Source of the DNA: an uncultured Anaerolineales bacterium
GTDB lineage: Bacteria; Chloroflexota; Anaerolineae; Aggregatilineales; Aggregatilineaceae
Assembly (NCBI GenBank): GCA_937135955.1
Contig: CAKZOB010000055.1
Span: 1 to 64,000, forward strand
Direction: 5' to 3'
Length of the DNA: 64,000 bases
A model generated the notes under the pieces. That model was not told where the DNA came from. It ran no database searches and was given only the letters and a program-made list of their open reading frames with translations. Below, one piece after another: positions 38,330-47,133 of the stretch. Position 1 is the stretch's first letter, and each line of letters starts with the position of its first letter. A program made the position numbers and the translations under genes.

Positions 38330-38835
38330 AGGTCTATCACCTCCCCGGCAACCTGCGCCGGTGTGCGGGTCGTCGTGTCAATCATATGCGGCAGGCTAGC
38401 GTAGTGAGCCGCCCGCCGGGTGTAGAGCGCCATCAGCCGCTCGCGGTCGGTGCTGAACAGGGGGCGCGCCGGATCGTCGCCCACGCGCCGCAGAATTTCG
38501 TCGAGCGACGCCATCAGGCACACGATCAGGCCGGTCTGCGCGAAAGCCTGGCGCGTGCCATCATCGAGCAGCGCCCCGCCGCCCACCGCGATCACCTGGT
38601 CACGCCGCGCCGCGATCTCCTGGCAGACCTGCGCCTCCAGCCGTCGGAAGGTCGCTTCGCCATCCTGGGCGAAAATCTGCGCGATAGTCCGTCCGGCCTG
38701 GCGCTCGATCTCGGTGTCAGTATCCACAAAGGCCAGGCCCAGCCGCGCGGCGACGATGCGCCCGATGGTGCTCTTGCCCGTGCCCATGAAACCGGCCAGC
38801 ACCAGGTTGGCAGGATAAGCGGCGTCACTCACCAT
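38308..38835 (-). CDS. aroK: Shikimate kinase
   Basis: A 175-residue P-loop kinase phosphorylating shikimate at the 3-OH. Walker A is GFMGTGKST, the shikimate-binding FVDTDTEIERQAG contains the D-x-D, GGGALL is the second binding loop, and the lid RPLF and the R-R-A-x-Y helix follow. It overlaps aroB by 22 bp. A repeat separates it from aroC upstream. Confidence 0.94.
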   Translation of the reverse strand: MVSDAAYPANLVLAGFMGTGKSTIGRIVAARLGLAFVDTDTEIERQAGRTIAQIFAQDGEATFRRLEAQVCQEIAARRDQVIAVGGGALLDDGTRQAFAQTGLIVCLMASLDEILRRVGDDPARPLFSTDRERLMALYTRRAAHYASLPHMIDTTTRTPAQVAGEVIDLWKRQRS

Positions 38836-38863
38836 CAGGGTTCCCGGTAAAGCTCTGCCTTGC

Positions 38864-38955
38864 GCTTTACCTCACCCCTGGCCGCGCTGCGCTCGGCCTG
38901 TCCCCTCTCCAGCCTGGAGGGGGCACCGGGGCGCGTCGGCACCGAATGGGGGTAA
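38864..38955. repeat. Palindromic repeat between aroC and aroK
   Basis: GCTTTACCTCACCCCTGGCCGCGC, an inner CCCCTCTCCAGCCTGGAGGGGG stem and GGGGGTAAGGT form the TACCTCACCCCC-type palindrome with an inserted CCCTCTCC stem. It interrupts the aromatic operon. Confidence 0.7.
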
Positions 38956-38960
38956 GGTCG

Positions 38961-40142
38961 TCATGTCTCATAGCCGAAACGCCAGGATACATCGTCCATG
39001 GACAGGTCGTCCAGCCGGGCCTGGCGCAGCGCGGCGAAACGCGGGCGCAGTTCGTCCAGGCTGTCCCCGCCCAGCTTGCGCAACAGCTCGTCGGCCAGCA
39101 CCAGCGCCACCATCGCTTCCAGGATCACCACGGCGCGCGGCGTGGCGCAGAAATCGCTGCGCTCGTATTCAGTATGGGCGGGCGTTCCCGTCGCCAGGTT
39201 CACCGACTCCAACGGCGTCAGCGTGGTGCTGATTGGCTTCATGGCCGCCCGCACGATCAGTGGCTCGCCGGTCGTGATGCCGCCCTCCAGCCCGCCAGAA
39301 CGGTTGCTGGTCCGACGGATGCGCCCGCTTTCGTCCAGCGTCAGCCGGTCGTGTACCTGCGTGCCGGGCCGACGGGCGTTCTCGAAGGCCGGGCCGATTT
39401 CCACGCCCTTGATGCTCGGCACGCTGCACACGGCACCGGCCAGCCGCCCCGTCAGGCGGCGGTCGTAGTGCACGTGCGATCCCAGACCGGGCGGCAATCC
39501 CAGCGCCACGACCTCGATGATCCCGCCCAGGGTGTCTTTGTCGATCTTGGCCTGACGGATGGCCGCCCGCATTCGCTCGGCGGCCTGCGGATCGGGGCAA
39601 CTCACGTCAGAAGCCAGCGCCACAGCGAAGCGAGCCGGATAGTCCGGCGGGTCGTCGGTGAAGTGCGCCGCCTCCGGGCCGATGGCGATCACGTAGCCGC
39701 CGACGGTGATGCCGAACTCGGCCAGCAGCCGCCGGGCGATTGCGCCAATGGCGACGCGCATGGCTGTCTCGCGGGCGCTGGCCCGTTCCAGCGCCAGGCG
39801 CAGGTCGCGGTAGCCGTACTTGAGCGCGCCGGTCAGGTCGGCGTGACCGGGGCGCGGCGTGCTCATGGGCGGAATGTCGCGCTGTGCCCAGTTCTTCCAG
39901 TCGCGGTTTTCGATCACCAGGGCGATTGGCCCGCCGGTCGTGTGCCCGTTCATCACCCCGCCGGTGATGCGGACCTCGTCGTGCTCGATCTGCATCCGCC
40001 CGCCCGCGCCATACCCTTGCTGGCGGCGTGCCAGATCACGGTTGATGTCGTCGGGCGTCAGGGGGACGCCGGCGGGCATTCCTTCCAGAATGCCGGTCAA
40101 CGCCGGGCCGTGACTTTCGCCCGCAGTCAAAAAGCGCAGCAC
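38961..40142 (-). CDS. aroC: Chorismate synthase
   Basis: A 393-residue FMN-dependent enzyme, last step to chorismate by 1,4-elimination of phosphate from EPSP. Motifs are TAGESHGPALTGILEGMPAGV at the N-terminus, RQQGYGAGGRM, SARETAMRVAIGAIARRLL and the signature RSGGLEGGITTGEPL with PTHTEYERSDFC. GTG at 40142 follows GGAGG at 5 nt. Length is normal. Flanked by repeats on both sides within the operon. Confidence 0.95.
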   Translation of the reverse strand: MLRFLTAGESHGPALTGILEGMPAGVPLTPDDINRDLARRQQGYGAGGRMQIEHDEVRITGGVMNGHTTGGPIALVIENRDWKNWAQRDIPPMSTPRPGHADLTGALKYGYRDLRLALERASARETAMRVAIGAIARRLLAEFGITVGGYVIAIGPEAAHFTDDPPDYPARFAVALASDVSCPDPQAAERMRAAIRQAKIDKDTLGGIIEVVALGLPPGLGSHVHYDRRLTGRLAGAVCSVPSIKGVEIGPAFENARRPGTQVHDRLTLDESGRIRRTSNRSGGLEGGITTGEPLIVRAAMKPISTTLTPLESVNLATGTPAHTEYERSDFCATPRAVVILEAMVALVLADELLRKLGGDSLDELRPRFAALRQARLDDLSMDDVSWRFGYET

Positions 40143-40237
40143 AGGTCCTCCAAAAGAGCTATGAGCAGTCAGCTATCAGCCATCAGCAGTCAGTAAGAGC
40201 GGTTTCGCAGAGGCGCTGTTCTGTGCGCCCCGCTGAT

Positions 40238-40330
40238 GTTTACCTCACCTCCCGTCTTGCTGCGTTCGGCTCGCTCTCTCCAGGTTAGCTGAGGAAGCAG
40301 CGAGGCGCGCCAGCACCGGGCGGGGGTGAG
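40238..40330. repeat. Palindromic repeat between tyrS and aroC
   Basis: GTTTACCTCACCTCCCGTC at one end and GGCGGGGGTGAGGGC at the other, with GCGAGGCGCGCCAGCACCGG inside: a diverged TACCTCACCCCC palindrome. Confidence 0.68.
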
Positions 40331-40370
40331 GGCTATTCCACGCACACTAAACCGCCGTCTTCGCCTTCCT

Positions 40371-40412
40371 CAATCCGCAATCCGCAATCCACAATTCGCA
40401 ATTCCCAATCCG
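40371..40412. repeat. Six tandem copies of a CAATYCN heptamer
   Basis: CAATCCG, CAATCCG, CAATCCA, CAATTCG, CAATTCC, CAATCCG in a row, starting 3 bp beyond the tyrS stop. A seven-base unit in untranslated sequence. Confidence 0.85.
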
Positions 40413-40415
40413 CCT

Positions 40416-41729
40416 CTATTCCACGCGCAGCAGATGGTATTGCTTCTTGCCTTTGCGCAGCACCAGAGCACGTCCTTCGAGGGCATCGGCCAGGGTGACG
40501 CGCCGCTCCACGTCGTCCACACGGACGTTGTTCAGGTACAGCCCGCCGCCTTCGATGAGGGTGCGAGCCTGCTTCTTAGAGCGTTCCAGGCCGCAGGTCA
40601 CGGCCACGTCCACCAGGCTCAGACCGTCGCCTTGCAGGTCGGCGGCGGGGACGGTGCTGGAGGGCACTTCCGCGAAGATGTCCAGCAGGTCATCGGCGCT
40701 CAGCCCTTCTAGGTCGCGCTCGCCGAAGAGCACTTCGGTCGCCTGCTGGGCCTTGCGCAGACCCTCTTCGCCGTGCACCATGCGCGTGACTTCTTCGGCC
40801 AGGCGGCGTTGGGCGGCGCGCAGGTGCGGCTCGGTGGCGACGGCGCGCTCCAGGGCAGCGATCTCGTCGCGGCTCAGCAGGGTGAAGAACTTGAGATACT
40901 GCACCACGTCGGCGTCTGGCGTGTTGATCCAGAATTGGTAGAAGCGGAACGGCGAGGTACGTCGCGCGTCGAGCCAGACCGTGCCAGCCTCCGTCTTGCC
41001 AAATTTGACGCCAGTGGACGTGGTCACCAGCGGCACGGTCAGAGCGTAGGCTTTGCCATCGGCCACCTTGCGGATCAGCTCCGTGCCCGCGGTGATGTTG
41101 CCCCATTGATCGCTGCCGCCCATCTGAAACGTGCAGCCGTAATCCAGGTACAGGCGCAGGAAGTCGTAGGCCTGCAGCAGCATGTAGCTAAACTCGGTGA
41201 AGGAGATGCCCTCGTCGCTTTCCAGGCGCATCCGCACCGAGTCCTTGGCCAGCATGTAGTTGACGGTGAAGTGCTTGCCGATGTCGCGCAGGAACTCGAT
41301 CAGGTTGAGCTGGCACAGCCAGTCGGCGTTGTTGAGCAGCAGGGCGGGATTGGGCACGCCCTCGAAGGCCAGGAAGTGCGCCAGTTGGGCCTTGATCCCT
41401 TCCAGGTTATGGGCGAGTTGTTCTTGGGAGAGCAACTGTCGCTCTTTGGCCTTGCCGCTGGGGTCGCCGATCAGGCCGGTACCGCCGCCCGCCAGCGCGA
41501 TCGGCGTGTGACCGTGCCGTTGCAGATGCACCAGCACCATGATCGGCAACAGCGACCCCACATGCAGACTGTCCGCGGTAGGGTCGAAGCCGATATAAGC
41601 GGTGACCTTCTCGGCGGCGAGCACTTCTGCTGCGCCTTCGGTGATGTTGTGGATCATGCCGCGCCAGCGCAGCTCTTCAAAGACATTTTCGGCGATGTCC
41701 GTCTTTGCAGCGGTTGTCGGGTGACTCAT
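40416..41729 (-). CDS. tyrS: Tyrosyl-tRNA synthetase
   Basis: A 437-residue class I synthetase charging tRNA-Tyr. The HIGH-like motif is HVGSLLP in the Rossmann fold, the tyrosine pocket has [10 protein letters not shown] and the KMSKS-like loop is KFGKT, typical of the bacterial TyrS group. A C-terminal S4-type RNA-binding domain (about 365-437: [23 protein letters not shown]) follows. I place the start at ATG 41729; a GTG at 41750 overlapping the aroE stop is also possible. A synthetase inside the aromatic operon fits attenuation that responds to charged tRNA. Confidence 0.94.
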   Translation of the reverse strand: MSHPTTAAKTDIAENVFEELRWRGMIHNITEGAAEVLAAEKVTAYIGFDPTADSLHVGSLLPIMVLVHLQRHGHTPIALAGGGTGLIGDPSGKAKERQLLSQEQLAHNLEGIKAQLAHFLAFEGVPNPALLLNNADWLCQLNLIEFLRDIGKHFTVNYMLAKDSVRMRLESDEGISFTEFSYMLLQAYDFLRLYLDYGCTFQMGGSDQWGNITAGTELIRKVADGKAYALTVPLVTTSTGVKFGKTEAGTVWLDARRTSPFRFYQFWINTPDADVVQYLKFFTLLSRDEIAALERAVATEPHLRAAQRRLAEEVTRMVHGEEGLRKAQQATEVLFGERDLEGLSADDLLDIFAEVPSSTVPAADLQGDGLSLVDVAVTCGLERSKKQARTLIEGGGLYLNNVRVDDVERRVTLADALEGRALVLRKGKKQYHLLRVE

Positions 41730-41746
41730 GATTCGCTCGTTCCTGT

Positions 41747-42583
41747 TCACGGGTTACTGTGCAAACCAGCCAGGGCAGCCTGGGCCGCCTCTGCCATTAT
41801 AGCGAGCGGCGGCGCAATCCCCAGCCATTGCGCAAAGGATAGCGCCCCCTGCCGGACGAGCATCCCCAGCCCGCCGAGCGCCCGCGCCCCTGCCTCTTCC
41901 GCCAGACGCATCAGCCGCGTCACCGGCGGGTTGTAGACCAGGTCGTAGAGCACGGCGTGCGACGGGAAGGGCACCCCCTCCGGCCAGGGCGACTCGTCTG
42001 TGCGGGGGAACATGCCCACCGGCGTGCAGTTGACGATCAGATCGGCGGCGAGCGCCAGCAGCGCCAGATCGTCGTATCCGGCCACGGGCCAGCCCGCCAG
42101 CGCGCGCCCGTCGGCACCAGCACGACTGATCAGCGCGATCCGCGCCGCGCCCAGGTGCGTCAGCGCGTAGACGACGGCCCGCGCGCTCCCGCCTGTGCCC
42201 AGCACCAGGCAGGTTGCGCCGCGCACGACCACCCCCTGCGCCTCCAGATCGTCGGCGAAGCCCTGCCAGTCGGTGTTGTCGGCGAGCAGAGCGCCGTCGG
42301 GCCGCACGACCAGCGTATTGGCCGCGCCGATCTCACGCGCTGCTGGCGTAGCGGCGTTCACCTGCGGCAGTGCCAGCGCCGCCCCCTTGTGCGGGATGGT
42401 CACGTTGAAACCGCGGTAGCCCGCCGCGAGCAAGCGGGGCACTTCTTCGGCGAAGCGGTCGGGCAGCACGGGCAGGAGATCGTAGCGCCAGTCCAGACCC
42501 AGGGCGCGGAAAGCTGCGTTGTGCATGGCTGGCGAGACGCTGTGCGTCACCGGCCAGCCGAGCAGCCCCACCCGCTCAGTCAT
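41747..42583 (-). CDS. aroE: Shikimate dehydrogenase
   Basis: A 278-residue NADPH-dependent enzyme reducing 3-dehydroshikimate to shikimate. The substrate domain has [19 protein letters not shown] and FNVTIPHK (catalytic Lys in PHK), then the catalytic Asp in ADNTDWQGF. The Rossmann domain has [15 protein letters not shown], and NCTPVGM follows. ATG at 42583 overlaps the end of aroA by 8 bp. Confidence 0.94.
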   Translation of the reverse strand: MTERVGLLGWPVTHSVSPAMHNAAFRALGLDWRYDLLPVLPDRFAEEVPRLLAAGYRGFNVTIPHKGAALALPQVNAATPAAREIGAANTLVVRPDGALLADNTDWQGFADDLEAQGVVVRGATCLVLGTGGSARAVVYALTHLGAARIALISRAGADGRALAGWPVAGYDDLALLALAADLIVNCTPVGMFPRTDESPWPEGVPFPSHAVLYDLVYNPPVTRLMRLAEEAGARALGGLGMLVRQGALSFAQWLGIAPPLAIMAEAAQAALAGLHSNP

Positions 42584-43895
42584 GCGCGCACCACTCCATC
42601 TCCGCGCCAAGCGCCTGCATGGTCTCGGCGAAGCCGGGGAATGAGTCGTGCGCGCAGGCGGCGTCTTCGATCATCGTCTCGCCCTCCGCCACCAGCCCAG
42701 CGACGGCCAACGCCATCGCCACGCGGTGATCGTCGTGCCCGTGCACTGCTGCGCCGCGCAGACGCTGCGGCCCAAGGACGCGGAAGCCATCCGGACGCTC
42801 CTCGATCTCCGCGCCCATCTTGCGCAATTCGGCGGCCATCACCGCGATGCGATCGGTCTCCTTGACGCGCAACTCCGCCGCGTCGCGCACGACGGTTTCG
42901 CCGACGGCCTGTGTAGCCGCCACCATCAGCACGGGAAATTCATCAATGGCGCGCACGATCAGGTCGCCGCCTACTTCCGTCCCGCGCAGGTCGGCCCGCC
43001 GGACGAGCAGATCGGCCACCGGTTCGCCGCCCTCCAGCCGTTCGCGCTCGCAGAGCACGGGGCCGCCCATGGCCGCCAGAATGTCCAGCAGACCAGTGCG
43101 CGTCGGGTTGACGCCCACGCCGGTCACGCGCACGTCGCCATCACCGGCCAGCAACGCCGCGACCAGCACGAACGCCGCCGACGAAGGATCGCCGGGCACG
43201 GTCAGGTCGAGCGGGCGCAAGGCCGGGCCAGGGGTCAGGGTGACGATGAACCCGTTCACGTGCACCTGCGCGCCCATCGCCCGCAACATGCGCTCAGTGT
43301 GATCGCGCGCTGGCCCTGGCTCGCTGACGGTCGTCGGGCCGTCGGCGAACAGCCCTGCCAGCAGGATGCCGCTCTTGACCTGCGCGCTGGCGACCGGCAG
43401 CGTGTGCGCTACGCCGTGCAGCGTCGCCGGGCGGATGTGTAGCGGGGCGTGCCCGTCGGTGTCGGCGATTTGCGCGCCCATCCGGCGCAGCGGTTCGGTG
43501 ATGCGGCGCATGGGGCGGCGGCGCAGTTGCTCGCTGCCGTCCAGCGTGCTGGCGAAAGGTTGCCCGACCAGCACGCCCGCCAGCAGGCGCATGGCCGTCC
43601 CTGCGTTGACACAGTCGAGCGGGGCAGCGGGTGCCTGCAAGCCACCCAGGCCGCGCCCGTGCACGGCGAGCGTCGTCTCATCCGCCCGCTCGACGGCGAT
43701 CCCCAGCGCCTGGATGCAGCGCCGAGTCGCCAGCGTGTCACCAGCAGGCAACCAGCCACGCACCCGGCTGACGCCATCGGCCAGCGCCCCCAGGATCAGC
43801 GCGCGGTGCGACAGCGACTTGTCGCCGGGGACGCTCACTGTCCCGCGCAGCGCCGCGCCAGGATGCACGCGAAGGGCGGTCGGTTGGCCTGTCAT
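42576..43895 (-). CDS. aroA: 5-enolpyruvylshikimate-3-phosphate synthase
   Basis: A 439-residue two-domain enzyme adding the enolpyruvyl group of PEP to shikimate-3-phosphate. Signatures are VPGDKSLSHRALILGALADG (Lys/Ser binding S3P), NAGTAMRLLAGVL, DGSEQLRRRPM, and the second block LRVKETDRIAVMAAELRKMG and DDHRVAMALAVAGL. GAGGTGA is 5 nt before the ATG. The NAGTAMR form resembles the class I, glyphosate-sensitive pattern. A repeat lies upstream, between it and tyrA. Confidence 0.95.
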   Translation of the reverse strand: MTGQPTALRVHPGAALRGTVSVPGDKSLSHRALILGALADGVSRVRGWLPAGDTLATRRCIQALGIAVERADETTLAVHGRGLGGLQAPAAPLDCVNAGTAMRLLAGVLVGQPFASTLDGSEQLRRRPMRRITEPLRRMGAQIADTDGHAPLHIRPATLHGVAHTLPVASAQVKSGILLAGLFADGPTTVSEPGPARDHTERMLRAMGAQVHVNGFIVTLTPGPALRPLDLTVPGDPSSAAFVLVAALLAGDGDVRVTGVGVNPTRTGLLDILAAMGGPVLCERERLEGGEPVADLLVRRADLRGTEVGGDLIVRAIDEFPVLMVAATQAVGETVVRDAAELRVKETDRIAVMAAELRKMGAEIEERPDGFRVLGPQRLRGAAVHGHDDHRVAMALAVAGLVAEGETMIEDAACAHDSFPGFAETMQALGAEMEWCAHD

Positions 43896-43946
43896 GGCGT
43901 CACCTCGCGGGCGATCAGGGGCATGGGCCAGCGTGGTGGCCGTTGT

Positions 43947-44046
43947 TTCACCTCACCCCCAGCCTCGCCGTGCTCGGCTCGCCCCCTCTCCATGCATGGA
44001 GAGGGGGCAACGAGGCGCGTCAGCGCCGAGTAGGGGTGAGGTGAAG
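43947..44046. repeat. Palindromic repeat between tyrA and aroA with a perfect 28-bp core
   Basis: TTTCACCTCACCCCCAGCCTCG at one end and AGGGGTGAGGTGAA at the other. At the centre, 43981-44008 is a perfect palindrome of 14-bp arms, GCCCCCTCTCCATG and CATGGAGAGGGGGC, with no loop. It sits inside the aromatic operon. Confidence 0.8.
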
Positions 44047-44139
44047 CAATGCCCGGCAAAGGCCAGAATAATCCCGTTCGCAGGGGCGTAGGGCCATACC
44101 CCCCTGCAAGCCTGACCCATAACGGGAAGGATACAGCGC

Positions 44140-45000
44140 TCATGTGATCAACCGCTCCCCATAGGTTGCCGTGTAAGCGCGGCGCGCCGCCACAATGGCG
44201 TTCAATTCCTGCTCCAACTGCTCTGGCTCGTCCAGCAGCGCTTCCAGGCGATCCAGATGCTCGCGCAGGCGGGCGGCAGTCTCGCGCAACAATTCGGCGT
44301 TGGTGCTGAACATGCCAACGATCATCGCTGCGTCGGTGCGGGCCAGGCGCGTCGCCCCGTCGAACCCGCCCGCTGCCAGTTCCAGCAGCGCCGAATCTTC
44401 TGCCGCGCCGTCCATGGCCAGGCGCATCAGCGCGAAGGAGAGCAGGTGCGGCAGGTGACTGGTCAACGCGGTCAGGCGATCCTGGCGGGTGCGATCCATC
44501 CAGAGCGGCTGTGCGCCCACCGCGCGCACCAGCGCTTCGGCGATCAGGCGGGCTTCGTCGGTGGTGCGGCGCGTTTCGCACAGCACGAAGCGCGCACCCT
44601 GGTAGAGGGTGGGGATGGCGTTGCGGTAGCCGTTCTCGGCCAGACCGCACATCGGATGCCCACCAACTGCCATGACCTCCGGCGGCAGGCGATCCAGCGC
44701 CTGGCAAATGCGCGTCTTGGTGCTGCCCAGGTCAATGACCAGCGCGCCAGGGCGGAGGAGTAACTGCGGGATCAGGCCGATGATCACGTGCGTGGGCACG
44801 GCCAGCACCACCACATCGGCCTCGGCGACCGTCCCCGGCCCATCAATCACACCCCGCCCGGTCGCGTCTTCGATCACGCCCGGCGCAATGTCTTCAGCGG
44901 TGAGGCGGCCCACCTTGCCGCGCAGGGCCATCGCCAGCGAACCACCCATCAACCCCAGACCAACGATGTGCACCGTACAGGTAGCAAAGGAAGCGTCCAT
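44140..45000 (-). CDS. tyrA: Prephenate dehydrogenase
   Basis: A 286-residue NAD-dependent enzyme that oxidatively decarboxylates prephenate to 4-hydroxyphenylpyruvate for tyrosine. The Rossmann motif is VGLGLMGGSLA. DLGSTKT, the substrate His in GGHPMCGLAENGY and LTSHLPHLLSFAL complete the family pattern. ATG at 45000 is one base after the aroF stop. Unlike many homologues it has no C-terminal ACT domain, so control may rely on the operon attenuator. Confidence 0.93.
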   Translation of the reverse strand: MDASFATCTVHIVGLGLMGGSLAMALRGKVGRLTAEDIAPGVIEDATGRGVIDGPGTVAEADVVVLAVPTHVIIGLIPQLLLRPGALVIDLGSTKTRICQALDRLPPEVMAVGGHPMCGLAENGYRNAIPTLYQGARFVLCETRRTTDEARLIAEALVRAVGAQPLWMDRTRQDRLTALTSHLPHLLSFALMRLAMDGAAEDSALLELAAGGFDGATRLARTDAAMIVGMFSTNAELLRETAARLREHLDRLEALLDEPEQLEQELNAIVAARRAYTATYGERLIT

Positions 45001-45001
45001 A

Positions 45002-46039
45002 TCAAACCTGTTGCAGTTGCGGTTCGGCGACCTGTCGTCCAACGACTGGCGCAAGCTGACGCACCCTGGCCACCAGTTCGGCGAAACGCTCCGGTCTGAG
45101 CGACTGTTGCCCATCGGAGAGCGCCTGTTCCGGCTGCGGGTGCACTTCTATGATCAGGCCGTCCGCGCCGGCAGCGACGGCGGCCAGCGCGACGCTCTCG
45201 ACATATTCCCAGCGCCCGACACCATGACTGGGGTCGGCGATGACGGGCAGGTGCGAAAGGCGCTTGAGCACAGGGATGGCGTTGATGTCGAAAGTGTTGC
45301 GCGTGTAAGTCTCGAAGGTGCGGATGCCGCGCTCGCAGACCATGACGCGCATGTTGCCGTGACTCAGGATGTACTCGGCGGACATCAGCAGTTCTTCGAT
45401 GGTGCTGCTCATGCCGCGCTTGAGCAAGACCGGATGCTGACTCTCGCCCACGGCGTGCAGCAGCGTGTAGTTCTGCATGTTGCGCGCGCCGATCTGCAAC
45501 ACATCGGCATACTGGCAGACGAGCGGCACAAGCTGCGGGTCCATCACTTCGGTCACTACCGGCAGGCCGGTAGCCTCGCGGGCCTCGGCCAGGTAGCGCA
45601 AGCCCTCTTCACCCAACCCCTGGAAGGCGTAGGGCGACGAGCGCGGCTTGAAGGCTCCCCCGCGCAGGGCCGTCGCCCCCGCTTCGCGCACGGCATACGC
45701 CGTCTCGATGATCTGTTCGCGGCTCTCCACCGAGCACGGCCCGGCGATGATGGCCAGGTTGGGGCCGCCGACCATGATGCCGTTGAGCGGGATGAGCGTG
45801 TCGTCGGGGTGATATTCGCGGCTGGCGATCTTGAAGGGATGCGAGACAGGCATCACCGACTGCACACCGGACATCAGGGCCAGTTGTTCGCGGTCAATGG
45901 GGCGGCCCCGCCCGATGACGCCGATGATGGTGCGCTCTTTGCCTTCCGACAGGTGCACGTCATAGCCCATGGCGCGGATGCGGGCAATGACATCGGAAAT
46001 TTCGCGGGCGGTGGCGTTGATGTTCATCACGACGATCAT
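45002..46039 (-). CDS. aroF: DAHP synthase (3-deoxy-7-phosphoheptulonate synthase), type I-beta
   Basis: A 345-residue enzyme joining PEP and erythrose-4-phosphate, the first step of the pathway. The N-terminal ~75 residues ([28 protein letters not shown]) are a ferredoxin-like regulatory domain that binds Tyr or Phe in this subclass. The TIM barrel follows: [63 protein letters not shown] and [14 protein letters not shown]. It is downstream of aroH and coupled to tyrA. Confidence 0.95.
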   Translation of the reverse strand: MIVVMNINATAREISDVIARIRAMGYDVHLSEGKERTIIGVIGRGRPIDREQLALMSGVQSVMPVSHPFKIASREYHPDDTLIPLNGIMVGGPNLAIIAGPCSVESREQIIETAYAVREAGATALRGGAFKPRSSPYAFQGLGEEGLRYLAEAREATGLPVVTEVMDPQLVPLVCQYADVLQIGARNMQNYTLLHAVGESQHPVLLKRGMSSTIEELLMSAEYILSHGNMRVMVCERGIRTFETYTRNTFDINAIPVLKRLSHLPVIADPSHGVGRWEYVESVALAAVAAGADGLIIEVHPQPEQALSDGQQSLRPERFAELVARVRQLAPVVGRQVAEPQLQQV

Positions 46040-46091
46040 GGCATTTTATCTCCCGGTCGGTCAGACCTCTCCAATAATTCTCGCCAGGATG

Positions 46092-46496
46092 CTAAACAGG
46101 TGTCTGTAAGGCGCGGTCGGGGCGCAGAGCCTGCGCCTCGCGCAGGTAGACATGGCGAATCTGCTGAGGGCTGCGGGTGGTGTTCCACAGCACCAACACG
46201 CGCAAACACATGGGCAGGCCGCCGGGCACGGCCATCTCATGGCCGCACAGGATCGCCACGTCGTGCCAGCCCAGTTCACGAGCGGCCACAGCGGGGTATT
46301 CGGCGTTCAGGTCAACGGTGGTGGTGAAGAAAACCGCACCGATGTCGTTCACGTCAATCTGATTGGCCTCTACCAGGGCGTGCAGCAGCTCGTGCGTGGC
46401 GCTGCGGATGGCATCGGGCGTGTTGGCCTCCACGGTAATCGCCCCGCGCACGCCCAGGCAACGCAAAGGTGAGGCGGAAGGCTGCGGCGAAGTCAC
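46092..46496 (-). CDS. aroH: Chorismate mutase, AroH class
   Basis: A 134-residue monofunctional chorismate mutase of the B. subtilis trimeric barrel type, converting chorismate to prephenate. Family motifs are CLGVRGAITVEANTPDAI (active-site Arg), ALVEANQI, FTTTVDLNAEYPAVAARE and CLRVLVLWNTTRS. GTG at 46496 was chosen because AAGGAG lies 10 nt upstream; a TTG three codons earlier would be almost on the Shine-Dalgarno sequence. It is the first enzyme gene after the attenuator of the aromatic operon. Confidence 0.92.
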   Translation of the reverse strand: MTSPQPSASPLRCLGVRGAITVEANTPDAIRSATHELLHALVEANQIDVNDIGAVFFTTTVDLNAEYPAVAARELGWHDVAILCGHEMAVPGGLPMCLRVLVLWNTTRSPQQIRHVYLREAQALRPDRALQTPV

Positions 46497-46531
46497 GGTC
46501 TGCAAACTCCTTTCGTGGCGCGATCCTGAAC

Positions 46532-46565
46532 AAAAAAGGGCGCTGAGCCTGTGCTCAACGCCCTT
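46532..46565 (-). terminator. Attenuator terminator of the aromatic operon
   Basis: On the minus transcript, AAGGGCGTTGAGC (46553-46565) pairs with GCTCAGCGCCCTT around an ACAG loop, followed by a run of six T (46532-46537). The 13-bp stem has one G-U pair. It stands between the leader-peptide stop and aroH. A competing partner for the first arm, CTGAGCGTGCCTT (46606-46618), lies upstream. Confidence 0.9.
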
Positions 46566-46588
46566 GTGTCTGCGTTTCTGGTTGGTCG

Positions 46589-46720
46589 CTAGCTGACACC
46601 GGCAGAAGGCACGCTCAGACCCGCCCTATGGACGCCCCCAAAGTAATAATAAAAGCTAAACCAGACCCAGGCGCTGCCAGGGCTGATCAGGTGCTGCGAA
46701 TGGGGACGAATGCCGGTCAT
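46589..46720 (-). CDS. Aromatic-amino-acid leader peptide (attenuator)
   Basis: A 43-codon frame whose residues 18-27 read WVWFSFYYYF: two Trp, three Phe and three Tyr among ten codons, preceded by HLISPGSA and followed by GGVHRAGLSVPSAGVS and TAG. It lies 25 nt after the predicted transcription start, with GGGAG about 13 nt before the ATG, and 84 nt before the enzyme gene aroH. The product has no likely function of its own. Translation speed through the aromatic codons should decide whether the downstream terminator or the antiterminator forms. The start is the first ATG on the predicted transcript. Confidence 0.9.
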   Translation of the reverse strand: MTGIRPHSQHLISPGSAWVWFSFYYYFGGVHRAGLSVPSAGVS

Positions 46721-46751
46721 AGCGTTGCTTGCTCTCCCAGTGACACCGAAC

Positions 46752-46780
46752 AGCTTAGCACAACGGCGGGGATGTGTCAA
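46752..46780 (-). promoter_or_regulatory. Promoter of the aromatic operon
   Basis: On the minus strand, TTGACA (46775-46780), a 17-bp spacer ending in TGC, then TAAGCT (46752-46757): consensus -35 and an extended -10. The transcription start should be near 46745. Confidence 0.85.
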
Positions 46781-46858
46781 TAAGTCCGCGGGCAATTCGA
46801 TTTGGGATCATTGCACGAAAAAGGGTGCGCCGCTAAGGCGTGTTGTGCACTTTGTTCG

Positions 46859-47131
46859 CCCTCATCCCCCGGCCCCTTCGCCCGCGCTGCGGGCGAAGGG
46901 GAGCGCTCGTGCGAGAGACAGCAAGTCCCCTCGCCCCGCGACGCAGTCGCGAGGGAGAGGGGATGCAGGGGTGAGGGGCAGCAGACCGCCTGACCTCACC
47001 CCCGCTCGGCGCTGGCGCGCCTCGCGCCCCCTCTCCGCGTCGGAGAGGGGGCAAGGTCAAGCCGAGTGAAGCGAGGCTGGAGGTGAGGTAAAGCAGCAAG
47101 TGGTTTGATGCAATCTCCCTGCCCCTTCCCA
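46859..47131. repeat. Composite repeat between the aromatic operon and the TPP riboswitch
   Basis: A stem of 13-bp perfect arms CCCCTTCGCCCGC / GCGGGCGAAGGGG; then CCGCGACGCAGTCGCGAGGGAGAGGGG; then GACCTCACCCCCGCTCGG with an inserted CCCCCTCTCCG/CGGAGAGGGGG stem and GAGGCTGGAGGTGAGGTAAA; then GTGGTTTGATGCAATCTCCC. It ends directly before the -35 of the thiamine promoter. Confidence 0.75.
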
Positions 47132-47133
47132 GT

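Noticed and set aside
44672-46327. A 551-codon + strand frame across the aromatic operon
   Set aside because: Antisense to tyrA, aroF and aroH, all of which carry unmistakable family motifs.
46859-47131. Repeat stems as rho-independent terminators
   Set aside because: The stems are strong but none is followed by a T run on either strand, and the same blocks occur in divergent and upstream positions where termination makes no sense.
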